From positions 33,806,823 to 33,870,822 of the forward strand of contig NC_023750.2 in the NCBI RefSeq assembly GCF_000499845.2: DNA of 64,000 nucleotides, written 5' to 3'. Below are positions 40,489 to 49,921 of the stretch, piece by piece. The stretch is from Phaseolus vulgaris. Lineage: Eukaryota; Streptophyta; Magnoliopsida; Fabales; Fabaceae. A model generated the notes under the pieces. The model made no database searches. It was not told the origin of the DNA and was given only the letters and a program-made list of their open reading frames with translations. Numbering within the stretch: the first letter of the stretch is position 1; every line of letters starts with the position of its first letter. The position numbers and the translations under genes were made by a program.

Positions 40489-40815
40489 ATGATTGTCAGA
40501 ATGTTTCAGCCTCCAACTGTGAGTCGGGCTTTTGCCCTTGCAAGGATGTATGAGGTTGTTACTCCTGTCTTTAATTCTAACAAGAATCCAAGAGGAGTAT
40601 TGGGTCCTGCACTGACGTCTCCAAGGGGGTCTCAACCAAATTCACATACCCAGCCCAAATTTCAGAGAAACCTTACACCGACATACATGTCAGAGAGGAG
40701 AGCGAAAGGACTATGTTATTTTTGTGATGATCCTTATTCCATGGAGCATAGTTTGGTTCATAAGAAATTTCAAATTCATGTGATGGAGATGGACAACGAT
40801 GACATTACCGTTTAG
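40489..40815 (+). pseudogene. gag C-terminal part of gypsy element 4
   Basis: MFQPPTVSRAFALARMYEVV is the conserved end of the gag core. It is followed by a Pro/Ser/Gln-rich linker and a CYFCDDPYSMEHSLVHK knuckle of the CX2CX4 type that has lost its regular spacing. The first two thirds of gag are missing. Confidence 0.75.
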
Positions 40816-40939
40816 GACACTGCAGGTGAGGAGGAGGAGCCAACACAGTCGGTTGAACCACAAATTTTTGTTAATGCTTTAACGAGGGTAACATGATTTC
40901 GAACCATGAGAATTACGAGATATTATTAGAAAAAACCAA

Positions 40940-41407
40940 TGCACATTTTGATTGACAGTGGCAGTACCCAAGATTTCTTGGATGCTCAAAGTTGCTAAAA
41001 ACTATGGGTGTACAATTGAACAAATGCAACCTTTGAATGTTGTGGTGGCAGATGGATCTAAAATCTCAATTTCTTCTATGGTCAAGAATTTCAAGTGGAC
41101 TATTCAGACAACAGATATGTTGTTACTTCCCTTAGGGTGTTGCGACTTGGTATTATGCATTGAATGGCTAATACAACTAGGAGATATCATATGTAACTTT
41201 GATAACCTTACTATGGAGTTTAGAGTCCAAGGAAGGAGACACGTGTTAAGAGGAGCGACAACAAATAAGGTAAAAAATGTTAAGAAACAACAGTTTTGTA
41301 AAACACTTATCGATGGAGTGCACCTCTCGTTGATGCAAGTAGCGGATGAAACAGGAACTTTATTACAGTCCTTAACAACCCATGCCCACGCCCAGGTGGA
41401 CCAATAA
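40940..41407 (+). pseudogene. Aspartic protease region of gypsy element 4
   Basis: The active-site block LIDSGSTQDF lies just upstream (frame shifted near 40960). It is followed in the main frame by VAKNYGCTIEQMQPLNVVVA, DMLLLPLGCCDLVLCIEWL and the usual GDIICNFDNLTMEF. Confidence 0.78.
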
Positions 41408-41452
41408 GGATTACCGCTTGAAGTAGAAGAGTTACTTGAAGAGTTTCAAGAT

Positions 41453-42256
41453 GTGTTTCAAGAACCCACTCAATTACCTCCATTCAGGACAGAACATGAT
41501 CACCAAATAACCTTGAGTCAAGGAGTAGACCGAGTAAATAAGAGACCATATAGGTATGCGAAAACCCAAAAAGACATTATTAACAAACTTATACAGGAAT
41601 ATTTGAAGTCTGGAATCATTCATAACAGTAGTAGCCCCTATGCAAGTCCAGTAGTGCTGGTGAGAAAGAAAGATGGATCATGGTGGTTATGCGTGGACTA
41701 TAGGGAGTTAAATAAGGGTACAGTAAAAAATAAGTTTCCTATTCCCTTAGTTGATGACTTGTTAGACGAACTTAAAGGCTCCACAATCTTTTCGAAAATT
41801 GACTTGAGAGAAGGGTACAATCAAGTCAGAATGGACCCTGCAGATATATGGAAAACAACATTCAAAACACACTCAAGACATTATGAATACTTGGTAATGC
41901 CATTTGGCCTCACGAATGCACCTGCTACTTTTCATGGACTCATGAACACAATATTTCAACAATTTTTTAGGAATTTTTTATTAGTTTTCTTCGATGACAT
42001 TCTCATTTATAGTAAGAATTTGACGGAACATCTCCAACAACTGCGACAAGTCTTGGTAATCCATAGACTCAATTCTTTATTTTCTAAAAGATCCAAGTGT
42101 TATTTTGTGGTGGATAGTGTGGAATACTTGGGACATATCATATCAGGTAAAGGTGTTTCTACTGATCCTAATAAAACTACAGCCATTGTCAACTGGCCTT
42201 TACCTCATACCCTAAAGCAGTTAAGGGGTTTTTTTGGGGCTAGCTGGTTATTATAG
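41453..42256 (+). pseudogene. Reverse transcriptase of gypsy element 4
   Basis: A long intact RT frame: [92 protein letters not shown] and EYLGHIISGKGVSTDPNKT. It ends in a frameshift at the T-run ggggtttttttggggc (42225-42240). Confidence 0.9.
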
Positions 42257-42890
42257 GCAATTTGTTAAAGGCTATGGAGTCATCACTAAACCCTTAACTG
42301 ATATGTTAAAAAGAGACAATTATACATGGACTGATATAGTTGTACAAGCTTTTGACAAGCTGAAAACATTAATGAGTAGCACACCAGTTCTGGAACTTCC
42401 AAACTTCACACAAAATTTTGTTATCGAGGTAGATGCTTCTGGATACAGAATTGGGGCAGTTTTAATGTAGGAAAGTCATCCTATAACTTATATTAGCAAA
42501 GCTTTTAATAAGCAACAACAATCTTATTCAACTTATGAAAAGGAATTGTTGGGAGTAGTCTTTGCGGTACAGAAATGGAGGCATTACCTATTAAATAGGC
42601 ATTTTATTATCAAGACAGGTCATTACAACCTAAAATACATCCTGGACCAGAGGTGGACCACTGATTTTCAGCAAAAATGGTTAGTGAAATTGATGGAATT
42701 TGACTTCTCAATAGAGTACAAAAAAGGGCAAGACAATGTTGTAGTTGATGCCCTTTCTAGACTGGAAAATGTGGAATGCAAAAGCCTTATCACTCTTCAA
42801 TTAGAGTCACATCTGCTAACTAGAATAAAACAATCTTGGACTGCTGATTCAAATTTACAGAAATTGATTAAGAGGTGCAAAAAAATGTAA
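42234..42890 (+). pseudogene. RNase H of gypsy element 4
   Basis: The frame after the T-run shift gives GLAGYYRQFVKGYGVITKPL, FVIEVDASGYRIGAVLM, a stop at 42468-42470, then ITYISKAFNKQQQSYSTYEK, ELLGVVFAVQKWRHYLLNR and VVVDALSR. All RNase H blocks are recognisable. Confidence 0.88.
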
Positions 42891-43336
42891 CTGCCCACAA
42901 GCATTATACATGGCAGCATGATGAATTGAGAAGAAAAGGAAGATTGGTGGTAGGAAACGACTCCCTATTGAGGAAAGAAATTTTGCAGTGGTTGCATGCT
43001 TCAGCTAGTGGGGAACATTTGGGAGTAAATGCAACTATAAAGAGAGTTAAAGCAATGGTTTACTGGAAAGGGTTAAATGGAGATATAAAACATTTTATAC
43101 AGCGCTGCACAATGTGCCAACAAAATAAAAGTGATACAGCTGCGAGTCCAGGTTTATTACAGCCCTTTTGCCCATTCCTGAAAATATTTGGCATCATATT
43201 ACTATGGATTTCATTGAAGGATTGCCTAGTTCCTATGACAGCCACCAAAGTGCTTGTGAAAAGGAAGCATAACCAAAGTGCTACACGGGAGTTTTACTAT
43301 GACTTCAAAAGAAAATACCCTTCATTTCATTCTTGA
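42875..43336 (+). pseudogene. Integrase zinc domain of gypsy element 4, core deleted
   Basis: The H2C2 domain is intact (GEHLGVNATIKRVKAMVYW ... FIQRCTMCQQNK) and is followed by the linker to the core (SPGLLQPF; next frame MDFIEGLP). About 43250 the sequence jumps into the end of pol (ACEKEA...), so the catalytic core and chromodomain-side sequence are gone. Confidence 0.82.
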
Positions 43337-43362
43337 GGACAAGAATGTTTTCATGGGAGAGG

Positions 43363-43659
43363 TATTATTACATATAAAGTAAAGTGAGTTTTAGATGTAA
43401 AGTGAGCGGTGAGTGTGATCCTCCGCTTTCACCGCTTAGCTACATACATAAAAATACATATTTTAATCATGGAAAGAAATATTATAATACAGATTTTACT
43501 CACCTCTAGATTCTTCCTTTGTTTTCTCTTCTCTGTGCGAACCCGATTCTCGATTATGCTCCTCTTCTCTGTGTAGAAACCCCAATTGGGTTTTCTTCCT
43601 GCAATCTTTATCTTCCGTGCCCTTTGCAAGGAACCCTAGATCCTGTTTTGTTTCTATCA
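43363..43659 (+). repeat. Probable 3' LTR of gypsy element 4
   Basis: Begins after the purine-rich tract tcatgggagagg and ends near gtttctatca, before gtgttgcacg. It contains a hairpin-forming pair agcggtga / tcaccgct (43404-43437) and a CT-rich promoter-like part. There is no second copy in the window, so the ends are estimates. Confidence 0.45.
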
Positions 43660-43849
43660 GTGTTGCACGAGTTTCGGAGATCGGAATTGTGAGCGGCGAA
43701 AATGGGAGTCACGCAATTGCAGCGAGGGAAGAAGTTCGTATATGAGAGGGAAGAGAAGGAAATAAGGGAATGAGAACGATGGAAAGAAAAATTAAAAGTA
43801 AAATAAAATTTAAAATGGAGAATTTTTCTGGGGTTTTGAAATAAATCTC

Positions 43850-44634
43850 AGGAATCTAATGAAGGTTTAAAAAGTTAACTTCCCTTAATTAAATTTATTA
43901 CTGATGTTATATTAATCTTTGATAAAAAGTTAAATTTTTGTTTTAAACTTACACTTTTAAAAAACTTTAAATAATTTAGTTATCAAAATATTAAAAAAAA
44001 AATTAATTATTTATATATAAAAAATGGTAATTATATTTATATTTTGAGATTTAAAAATATAAAATATTGTATTGAGGTTTTACCATAAATTTTTAGACTT
44101 AATCAAAGTTACGAAAAGAACTAAGTTATTTTTTTTAATGTTTTAGAATAAATCTTTGAAATTTAAGAAAGATTATTAGTTAGTTTGTTAAAATTTTAAA
44201 ATAATTTTTTTAGAAATTAATGAAGGTTTAAAAAACCTCCATTATTTTAAAGAGGTTTTAAAATAAAATAAATATTTAGAAATTAATGTAAGTTAAAAGA
44301 TCACCGTTATTTTGTGGAGATTTTAAAATAAATCTTTGGAAATTAACGAATGTTGAAAAAACCTTCGTTATTATGGAAGATTTTAAAATAAACCTTTGAA
44401 AATTAACGAAGGTTAAAAAAACATCCGTTATTTTGCGGAGATTTTAAAATAAATCTTTGAAAATTAATGAAGGTTTTTGTTATTTTGTGGAGGTTTTAAA
44501 ATAAACCTTTGAAAATTAATAAAGGTTTAAAAAATCTTTGTTATTTTGCAGAACTTTTAGAAAAAACCTTCAATTCTTAAGATTATATTAACTCCACTAA
44601 ATAACCTTCATTAAAATATTTTTTTCTTGTAGTG
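43850..44634. mobile_element. CACTA-type transposon end with ~60-bp subterminal repeats
   Basis: At least eight imperfect repeats of about 55-65 bp run from 43860 to 44580. Their key words are 'aaattaacgaaggttaaaaaa', 'ccgttattttgcggag' and 'attttaaaataaatctttg'. The right edge is ttttttcttgtagtg (44620-44634), the reverse complement of CACTACAAGAAAAAA, a typical CACTA terminus. The left terminus and transposase are absent. This may be one end of a deleted element. Confidence 0.6.
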
Positions 44635-45839
44635 ATATTCTTGGAAGTGATTATCTTGAACCATGACCATCTTTTACTTATATGTTAATATATTATTATT
44701 ATAGTATGAACATAAATAATATACAAGAGATACATTACAAATAAAAATAAAAGAGTCAAAATATACACTTCCACCACCCTAAACCTTAATAATTATACTA
44801 TATCATTTATAATTATCTTAATTACATTCCTTGCTTCAAAAGCAATCAAAATCACAACTCGAGAATCTTTAGGAGAAAATATTGAGCTACTTACATTTAA
44901 TAATATTAACATTTAACTTATGATTAACGTACACCTGAGTATAGCATAAAAAAAAGTTTTTTACCTCTCGTAACATAAACTTTTGGTGTTTTTTTTTTAA
45001 ATGTAATTAGTTTTAACTTAAAATCTGAAATACCGAAAAAATACCAATTGTAATGACTTTGTTCTACATACATTATACACAAATGACAAAAGTATGCATG
45101 ACAAAATCATAAAATGATTTTTTTAAGATGGAAGTATAGAATATCTAAGAGGTAAAAGTTTAATAAATCTCAATTTGGTATAAGAAAAAACCACACAAAT
45201 TTTAAAAAATTTCTAGGAAGTATAGATATGTACCAAAAAAGTAAAAATCTAGAAAAATAACACAAAAATACTATAAACAATTAAAAACATGTAGTAAATG
45301 GAGGAATTTTGGATATTTTTGCCTCCCAATTTCCTTTCGTAATTGCTCTAACAACAAATTTCTCTTATAATTTTGAAAAACTTTCTTTATTATTGAGTTT
45401 TGATTCGAGTTCTCTATCAAAAGTTACGAGCGTTTAGAATTTTTCTCTAATAATTTTTTGCATCTCAAAATCTATGATTAATTTATCAAATATAAGAACT
45501 CTACTATCAAATATACACTAAAAGAAATTAAAAAAAAACTTTTGGGTCAAAAATCAATTTCTACCTATTTTTAATAATTTTTACAAAATCAGGTAATTAG
45601 TAAAAGCATAAAAATACACCAAAACACAATAAATTCATAATACTAAAAGTGAATACGAAAAACAAAATGGTAAACAGTAAAACAAAGCAAAACAATAACA
45701 ACAACAAATTAGAAACACAAAATTAGTGGAGACATCCATGCATTGTTGTGATTGAGATCCCAAAAACAACCATAAAGATATAAAACACCTACCTTAATGA
45801 CGCACTTGAACCATCAGACTCCAATGTAATTGGAGAAAA
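44635..45839. other. AT-rich DNA, no gene seen
   Basis: Low-complexity sequence with scattered poly-A runs; no frame with a recognisable domain. Confidence 0.5.
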
Positions 45840-46371
45840 TAAAGTGTCCACCACCACAAAACACCCTAAATTAGGGTTATGGTTAGGTTCATAAAACTAC
45901 CCAGGGTATAATTGGGCTTAATTATAACTCACATTAAACCCTAGGTCGATCATTCGACCTAATTAGGTCATGGTGCACATTTGATCATGCATGCCTTGTG
46001 ACTTAAGTTTAGGCGCCTAATTCAAACATTTTTACATTTGAGTTTCCCACTCTTTTTGCTTGAAAATGGTCGAACCTCTAATCTATAAATTGGACTGCTT
46101 GGCTCTTGAAAAGATAGATCAGATATACGAGTGTTATGTTTCCAAATTGCAAGCCTAAGCACTCTCTTGTCTAGCCTCTCTAGGATAGACATCTTTGGTC
46201 TCTTCTTTCATCTTTTCCAAGTGATATGACTGAACCTATCACTCTCCCCACGCCTCACTGCAACTACAAGGAATTCATGGCTCCAATGGAGCTCTCCTTG
46301 ACTCACTACTTCCGTTAAGCTTATCAAACTCTCACCAAATTCCAAAGAAAACCAATGAAGAGGATGTTATC
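45840..46371 (+). repeat. Probable LTR with adjoining primer-binding site
   Basis: The segment ends ...ggatgttatca, directly followed by tttggtatctagagctttggttc. The left boundary is uncertain. The segment is richer in GC than its surroundings and includes 'aatctataaattgga', a likely LTR TATA box near 46078. No second copy exists in the window. Confidence 0.5.
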
Positions 46372-46373
46372 AT

Positions 46374-46392
46374 TTGGTATCTAGAGCTTTGG
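46374..46392 (+). promoter_or_regulatory. Primer-binding site (tggtatctagagctttgg)
   Basis: Matches the plant initiator-Met tRNA complement TGGTATCAGAGC with two changes or a one-base insertion. It marks the start of an internal region of a retroelement that contains no gag or pol down to 47700, as in large non-autonomous (LARD) derivatives. Confidence 0.5.
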
Positions 46393-47700
46393 TTCTTCAA
46401 GAGCTAAATATTTTCTTCTCTTAATTTTGTGTGTTAATTGATGTTCTTGAGTGTCTTATTATTTCAATTCCATTTTCTTAACCGTCTAATGATGTTTGTG
46501 CTAATTTTATTTGGTTCAAATGATTTGTGTTCTTAAACCATCCATTTTAATTTTTGTATGATTTTTATGGAATATATCGTGTTGCTTTTAGTTTTGTTTG
46601 AGTTTTATTCCATTTTTATTCGGTATAAGTCATTTTAATTTGAGTCATTTTCATTTTGAAATCAAGTTCAAGTAATGTCTAGTCATGTCCTTCCTATATT
46701 GTCATTAAATTCGTGTATTACCTTTTTTAATTTATTTTTGTTGTTTGTTTTAATTTGAGTCTTAATTCTAAATGTATTTGAGCTTTGGTTCATTTTATTT
46801 TTTTTGCATAATTGAGTTCTATACTATTGTTAGTTCCATACAAGTTCCAATTTCACTAAATTCTATTATGTCTCAAATTTTCAATTCTATTTTTAAATTC
46901 AAATAGCTTTCTTCTATTTTTCAAAATTCTATGTTGGTTGAAAAAGTTTATCATAATTTGAGTTGTTGATAAAAAAATATGAAACTCTGGAATTGAATAC
47001 TTTGATGTGTTAAGAAAAAGTGAAAACAATAATTACCTCAAAATTCAAAATAGTAAAAAATGACAAATGAAAAATGGACATTCTTCAAAATAATTGTCTC
47101 CAAAAATTTGAATTGAGCAGTGAATTTGAAAAAATTATTGCAATTAATTGGCACATTGTCTTTGTGAAATTCTAACGCCCATATTGAGCTTATACATTGA
47201 TGCTTTGGTGGTTAAACCAATTCGGAGGAAGAGGATGCTATTACCTTACCTCTTATAACTTGTGTTTTATCGTGTTTGAGAAAAGGAAAATTGAGTTCAG
47301 ACTCCATTCAACCCTCTCTTCCGGAGTCAATTGTACCTACAATATGAACCTTCTTCGACTCTCAACATTTAATATTATTCATCTATATGATTTCAATATA
47401 CTAGTGGAGTTATGATACCTCCTTCTAGATGAATCCCTAGTCAATACACATCTTAACACTCTTAACACAATATTTCTTTTTCTGAAAAATACTATTTTTC
47501 GATCATATTTCACATCATTCATATTTCATATCACACATCAGTACACAATTCAGTCACACAAAAGTTTATATTTTTAAACAATCCAAAGATATCAAAGAAA
47601 ATCACATAAACTAATTGTTTCAACTGCATATATAAATAAATTTACATAAGTTTTAATTAAAACAATAAATAATTATCAAACAGTCTTTCAAAAGAAAATT
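46393..47700 (+). other. Noncoding internal region of a probable non-autonomous retroelement
   Basis: T-rich, weakly structured sequence downstream of the primer site, with no retroviral domain in any frame. The frame at 47197-47415 has no recognisable motif. Confidence 0.35.
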
Positions 47701-47709
47701 TCAAAGTTT

Positions 47710-48330
47710 AATTTTTTTTTAGCTTGAGCAAAAATAATTTAGCTTGAGAAAAAATGGCATCGCTTGAACAAACATTTCTTCGTTTGAGAGAAATTAACAT
47801 GTCTAGTTCCAGTACTATTTCGCTTGAGCGAGAATTTCACCTAAGCAAAAATAAACCCGAGAGCAAGCCAAATTTTTACTCCATTTTGGCTTGAGCTTTG
47901 GTCGTGGGAAATCCAAATTCATTGGGCAAGTTGCTTAAATAAAAACTCTCAATGGTTTGCTCATCAAGCAAAATTCATTTAATTGAAAACCTAAGAGCTT
48001 TGTTCGTTGCGCGATAGGTCTTTTATGAAAAACTCCTCCTGTTGTAGTCATTGGGTTAATAGTTTGCTTGTTGGATGACTAAAAGTTTATTGGTTGTGTT
48101 GATGGCTTTGGTTGGGCAAGCATCATGTTGATTGGGTGAATTTATGTGCTTAATTTGTTGGGTGAGTTGGCTACGTAAGAGAGTATGTGAACTATTGTAT
48201 GATTTGTGTATTAAGTATTGACACCTATGATTGAACAGAGATCTCCTTACTTCATTGATAATCTAGATCATATAGACTAATACAATAGGTGGTGAGAAGC
48301 TAAGGGGTAATTCTTGCACACCGTGACATA
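47710..48330 (+). mobile_element. LTR fragment related to 27715-28300
   Basis: Several spaced copies of 'agcttgag', 'cgcttgaac' and one 'tcgcttgagcgaga' (47831-47844) occur, as in the segment at 27844-27945. They are followed by a GC-richer leader-like part to about 48330. No coding sequence and no target duplication were identified. Confidence 0.45.
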
Positions 48331-48766
48331 TGTAGATACACAACATGAATTTTATTAATTGAACTTACCCTGGTATTGTGATTCTTGGATTTGCTTGTAA
48401 ATCTAAGTATTGGATTGGATCAAATGTTAGTCTATAGTAAGACATACTTAATACAGTTTTTTTGGAAGACATTAGTTGATATTTCGCTTGTTGAATATCT
48501 TTTATGTATAGATCCATGTGTCATTTATATGTCAATGTTGTGGTTTGGTAATTGAATTGTTGTTATCTATAAATATATACAATTTAGGGAGTACAAATGG
48601 AAACTTTTGCCATGTGTCATTCAAAGAAAATTTGGAAAAAACAAATAAAAAAAATGAAAAAAAAAATTGCCAATATCTACAAACAAAAACGTGGCACATT
48701 TTATACATGCGATGTAGCCTCCTCTGTGACCTACATGTGGCACATTTATCATATGTCGCATGTCCC

Positions 48767-49916
48767 TGTTGAACAAGATGTTTTGATGTCTCGAAATGCA
48801 AGTGGAAAGCTTGAAGACCTTACTGTTGTTGTGTGTGTGTGTCTAGTTGTTTGAAACTTGTTAATTCACTCCTTAAGATCATCAAAGTTCATTTGAATAT
48901 TTAACAGTGAAAAGATGGGTTTTATAAAAGGAAGTGAAATTTCAACAGGTTGAAATTTCGAAACAACAGGTTGTTTGACACTTAGTGGATTTTAAAATGA
49001 TTTGGAAAAACTTTGTTTTTGCCTTTGCTGTCAAACAAATTTCAACAGGTTGAAATTTCGAAACAACAAGTTGTTTGACACTTAGTGAATTTTAATGCTG
49101 TCAAACAAAAATCAATCGGTTATTTCGAAAAATCAATCGATTGTTTTTCTGAAATCCTTAATAGAATTTTGTTAAGTGGTTTTTCTGTTTTAAATGATTC
49201 CAACAACTTCTGGTTTTTAGTTGTAACTATTTTAACCATTTGATTGAAAGATAAAAAGGTGGTTTTACACTCCTATGCATTAACTAAGTGAGAGAGATCA
49301 ATCAAAAACAGTTTTCAAGTTTTCAAAGAGCTTTTGGATCATCTCAAGTGTGGAATAGGATTGGGTCTTGTATTTTGAACTTTGATCTTGAGATTTACCC
49401 AGGTGTATTATATTTCATTCTTTCTTGATAATTGTATTTATGTACTGGTGTTGACAAGAAGTGTTGTGTGTTCTTGAGGGGATCAAGATCAACATTCTTA
49501 TTGTGGTTTTTGACAAGGAGTGGTGTGTGTTCTTGAGAGGTTCAAGATCATCACTCTTGGTGTGTGTAGCTTGTAATCTAGGGTTGATTACATAGTGAAT
49601 TCTCAGTGGTTTTTGAGGACTAGATGTAGCTCAGGTGTTGAGTGAACCAATATAAACATTTTGTGTGAATCTCTCTATCCTTACACTCTTTTAAACTGCT
49701 TTAACTTTGTTTTTATAAAGTGCTCATAAAAACAACCGACTGTTTCGTAAAAACAACCGGTTGATTTTCTGCATCAAGCTTAAAAACAATTTTATATTTG
49801 ACTGGACAGATTTTTCATTGATTAATTCTTCATAGTCTTTCACTCTATCTTCAATACTTGCGAAAATCTTTCAAAAACAATTCACCCCCTCTTGTTTTAG
49901 CCCTATAATTCTAACC
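48767..49916 (+). mobile_element. Second solo LTR of the 38397 family, with target duplication
   Basis: Begins TGTTGAACAAG and ends ATTCTAACC (the expected final A of AACA has changed to C). It is flanked by GTCCC on both sides (48762-48766 and 49917-49921). Shared landmarks with 38397-39494 in the same order: acccaggtgtatt, ctttcttgat, gatgtagct, ggttgtttcg-type words and ttcaccccctcttg. Length 1150 bp. An internal duplication 'caaatttcaacaggttgaaatttcgaaacaac' occurs at 48937-48968 and 49035-49068. Confidence 0.82.
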
Positions 49917-49921
49917 GTCCC

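Larger units (their letters stand above)
35235..40490 (-). mobile_element. Ty3/gypsy retrotransposon 3 (minus strand), no LTRs, gag interrupted
   Basis: In minus-strand order: leader to about 40200, gag 40192-39495, an inserted solo LTR, rest of gag 38396-38082, protease 37928-37362, RT 37100-36400, RNase H 36242-35838, integrase 35807-35235. The integrase core has a deletion near 35343 and the sequence stops abruptly in its C-terminal part near 35235 without a 3' LTR. The 5' LTR is also absent, because the leader ends at 40490 against another element. Domain style (PR DSGSCYN, CHILLGRPW; RT YFDDIL) is that of element 1, so both probably belong to the same lineage. Confidence 0.9.
40490..43659 (+). 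mobile_element. Ty3/gypsy retrotransposon 4, 5' truncated, integrase core deleted
   Basis: Starts abruptly inside gag at about 40490, where it meets element 3 head to head. Order: gag end 40489-40815, protease 40940-41407, RT 41453-42256, RNase H 42234-42780, integrase zinc domain 42920-43250, then a jump to the last residues of pol, a purine-rich tract (tcatgggagagg, 43351-43362) and a probable 3' LTR to 43659. Stops occur at 40813, 41405 and 42468, and there is a frameshift at 42225. It is nonfunctional. Motif style (RPYRYAKTQKD, GLAGYYRQFVKGYG) differs from elements 1 and 3. Confidence 0.9.

Noticed and set aside
48597..48854. Overlapping frames on both strands at 48518-48854
   Set aside because: No domain, and the right part overlaps the start of the solo LTR at 48767.
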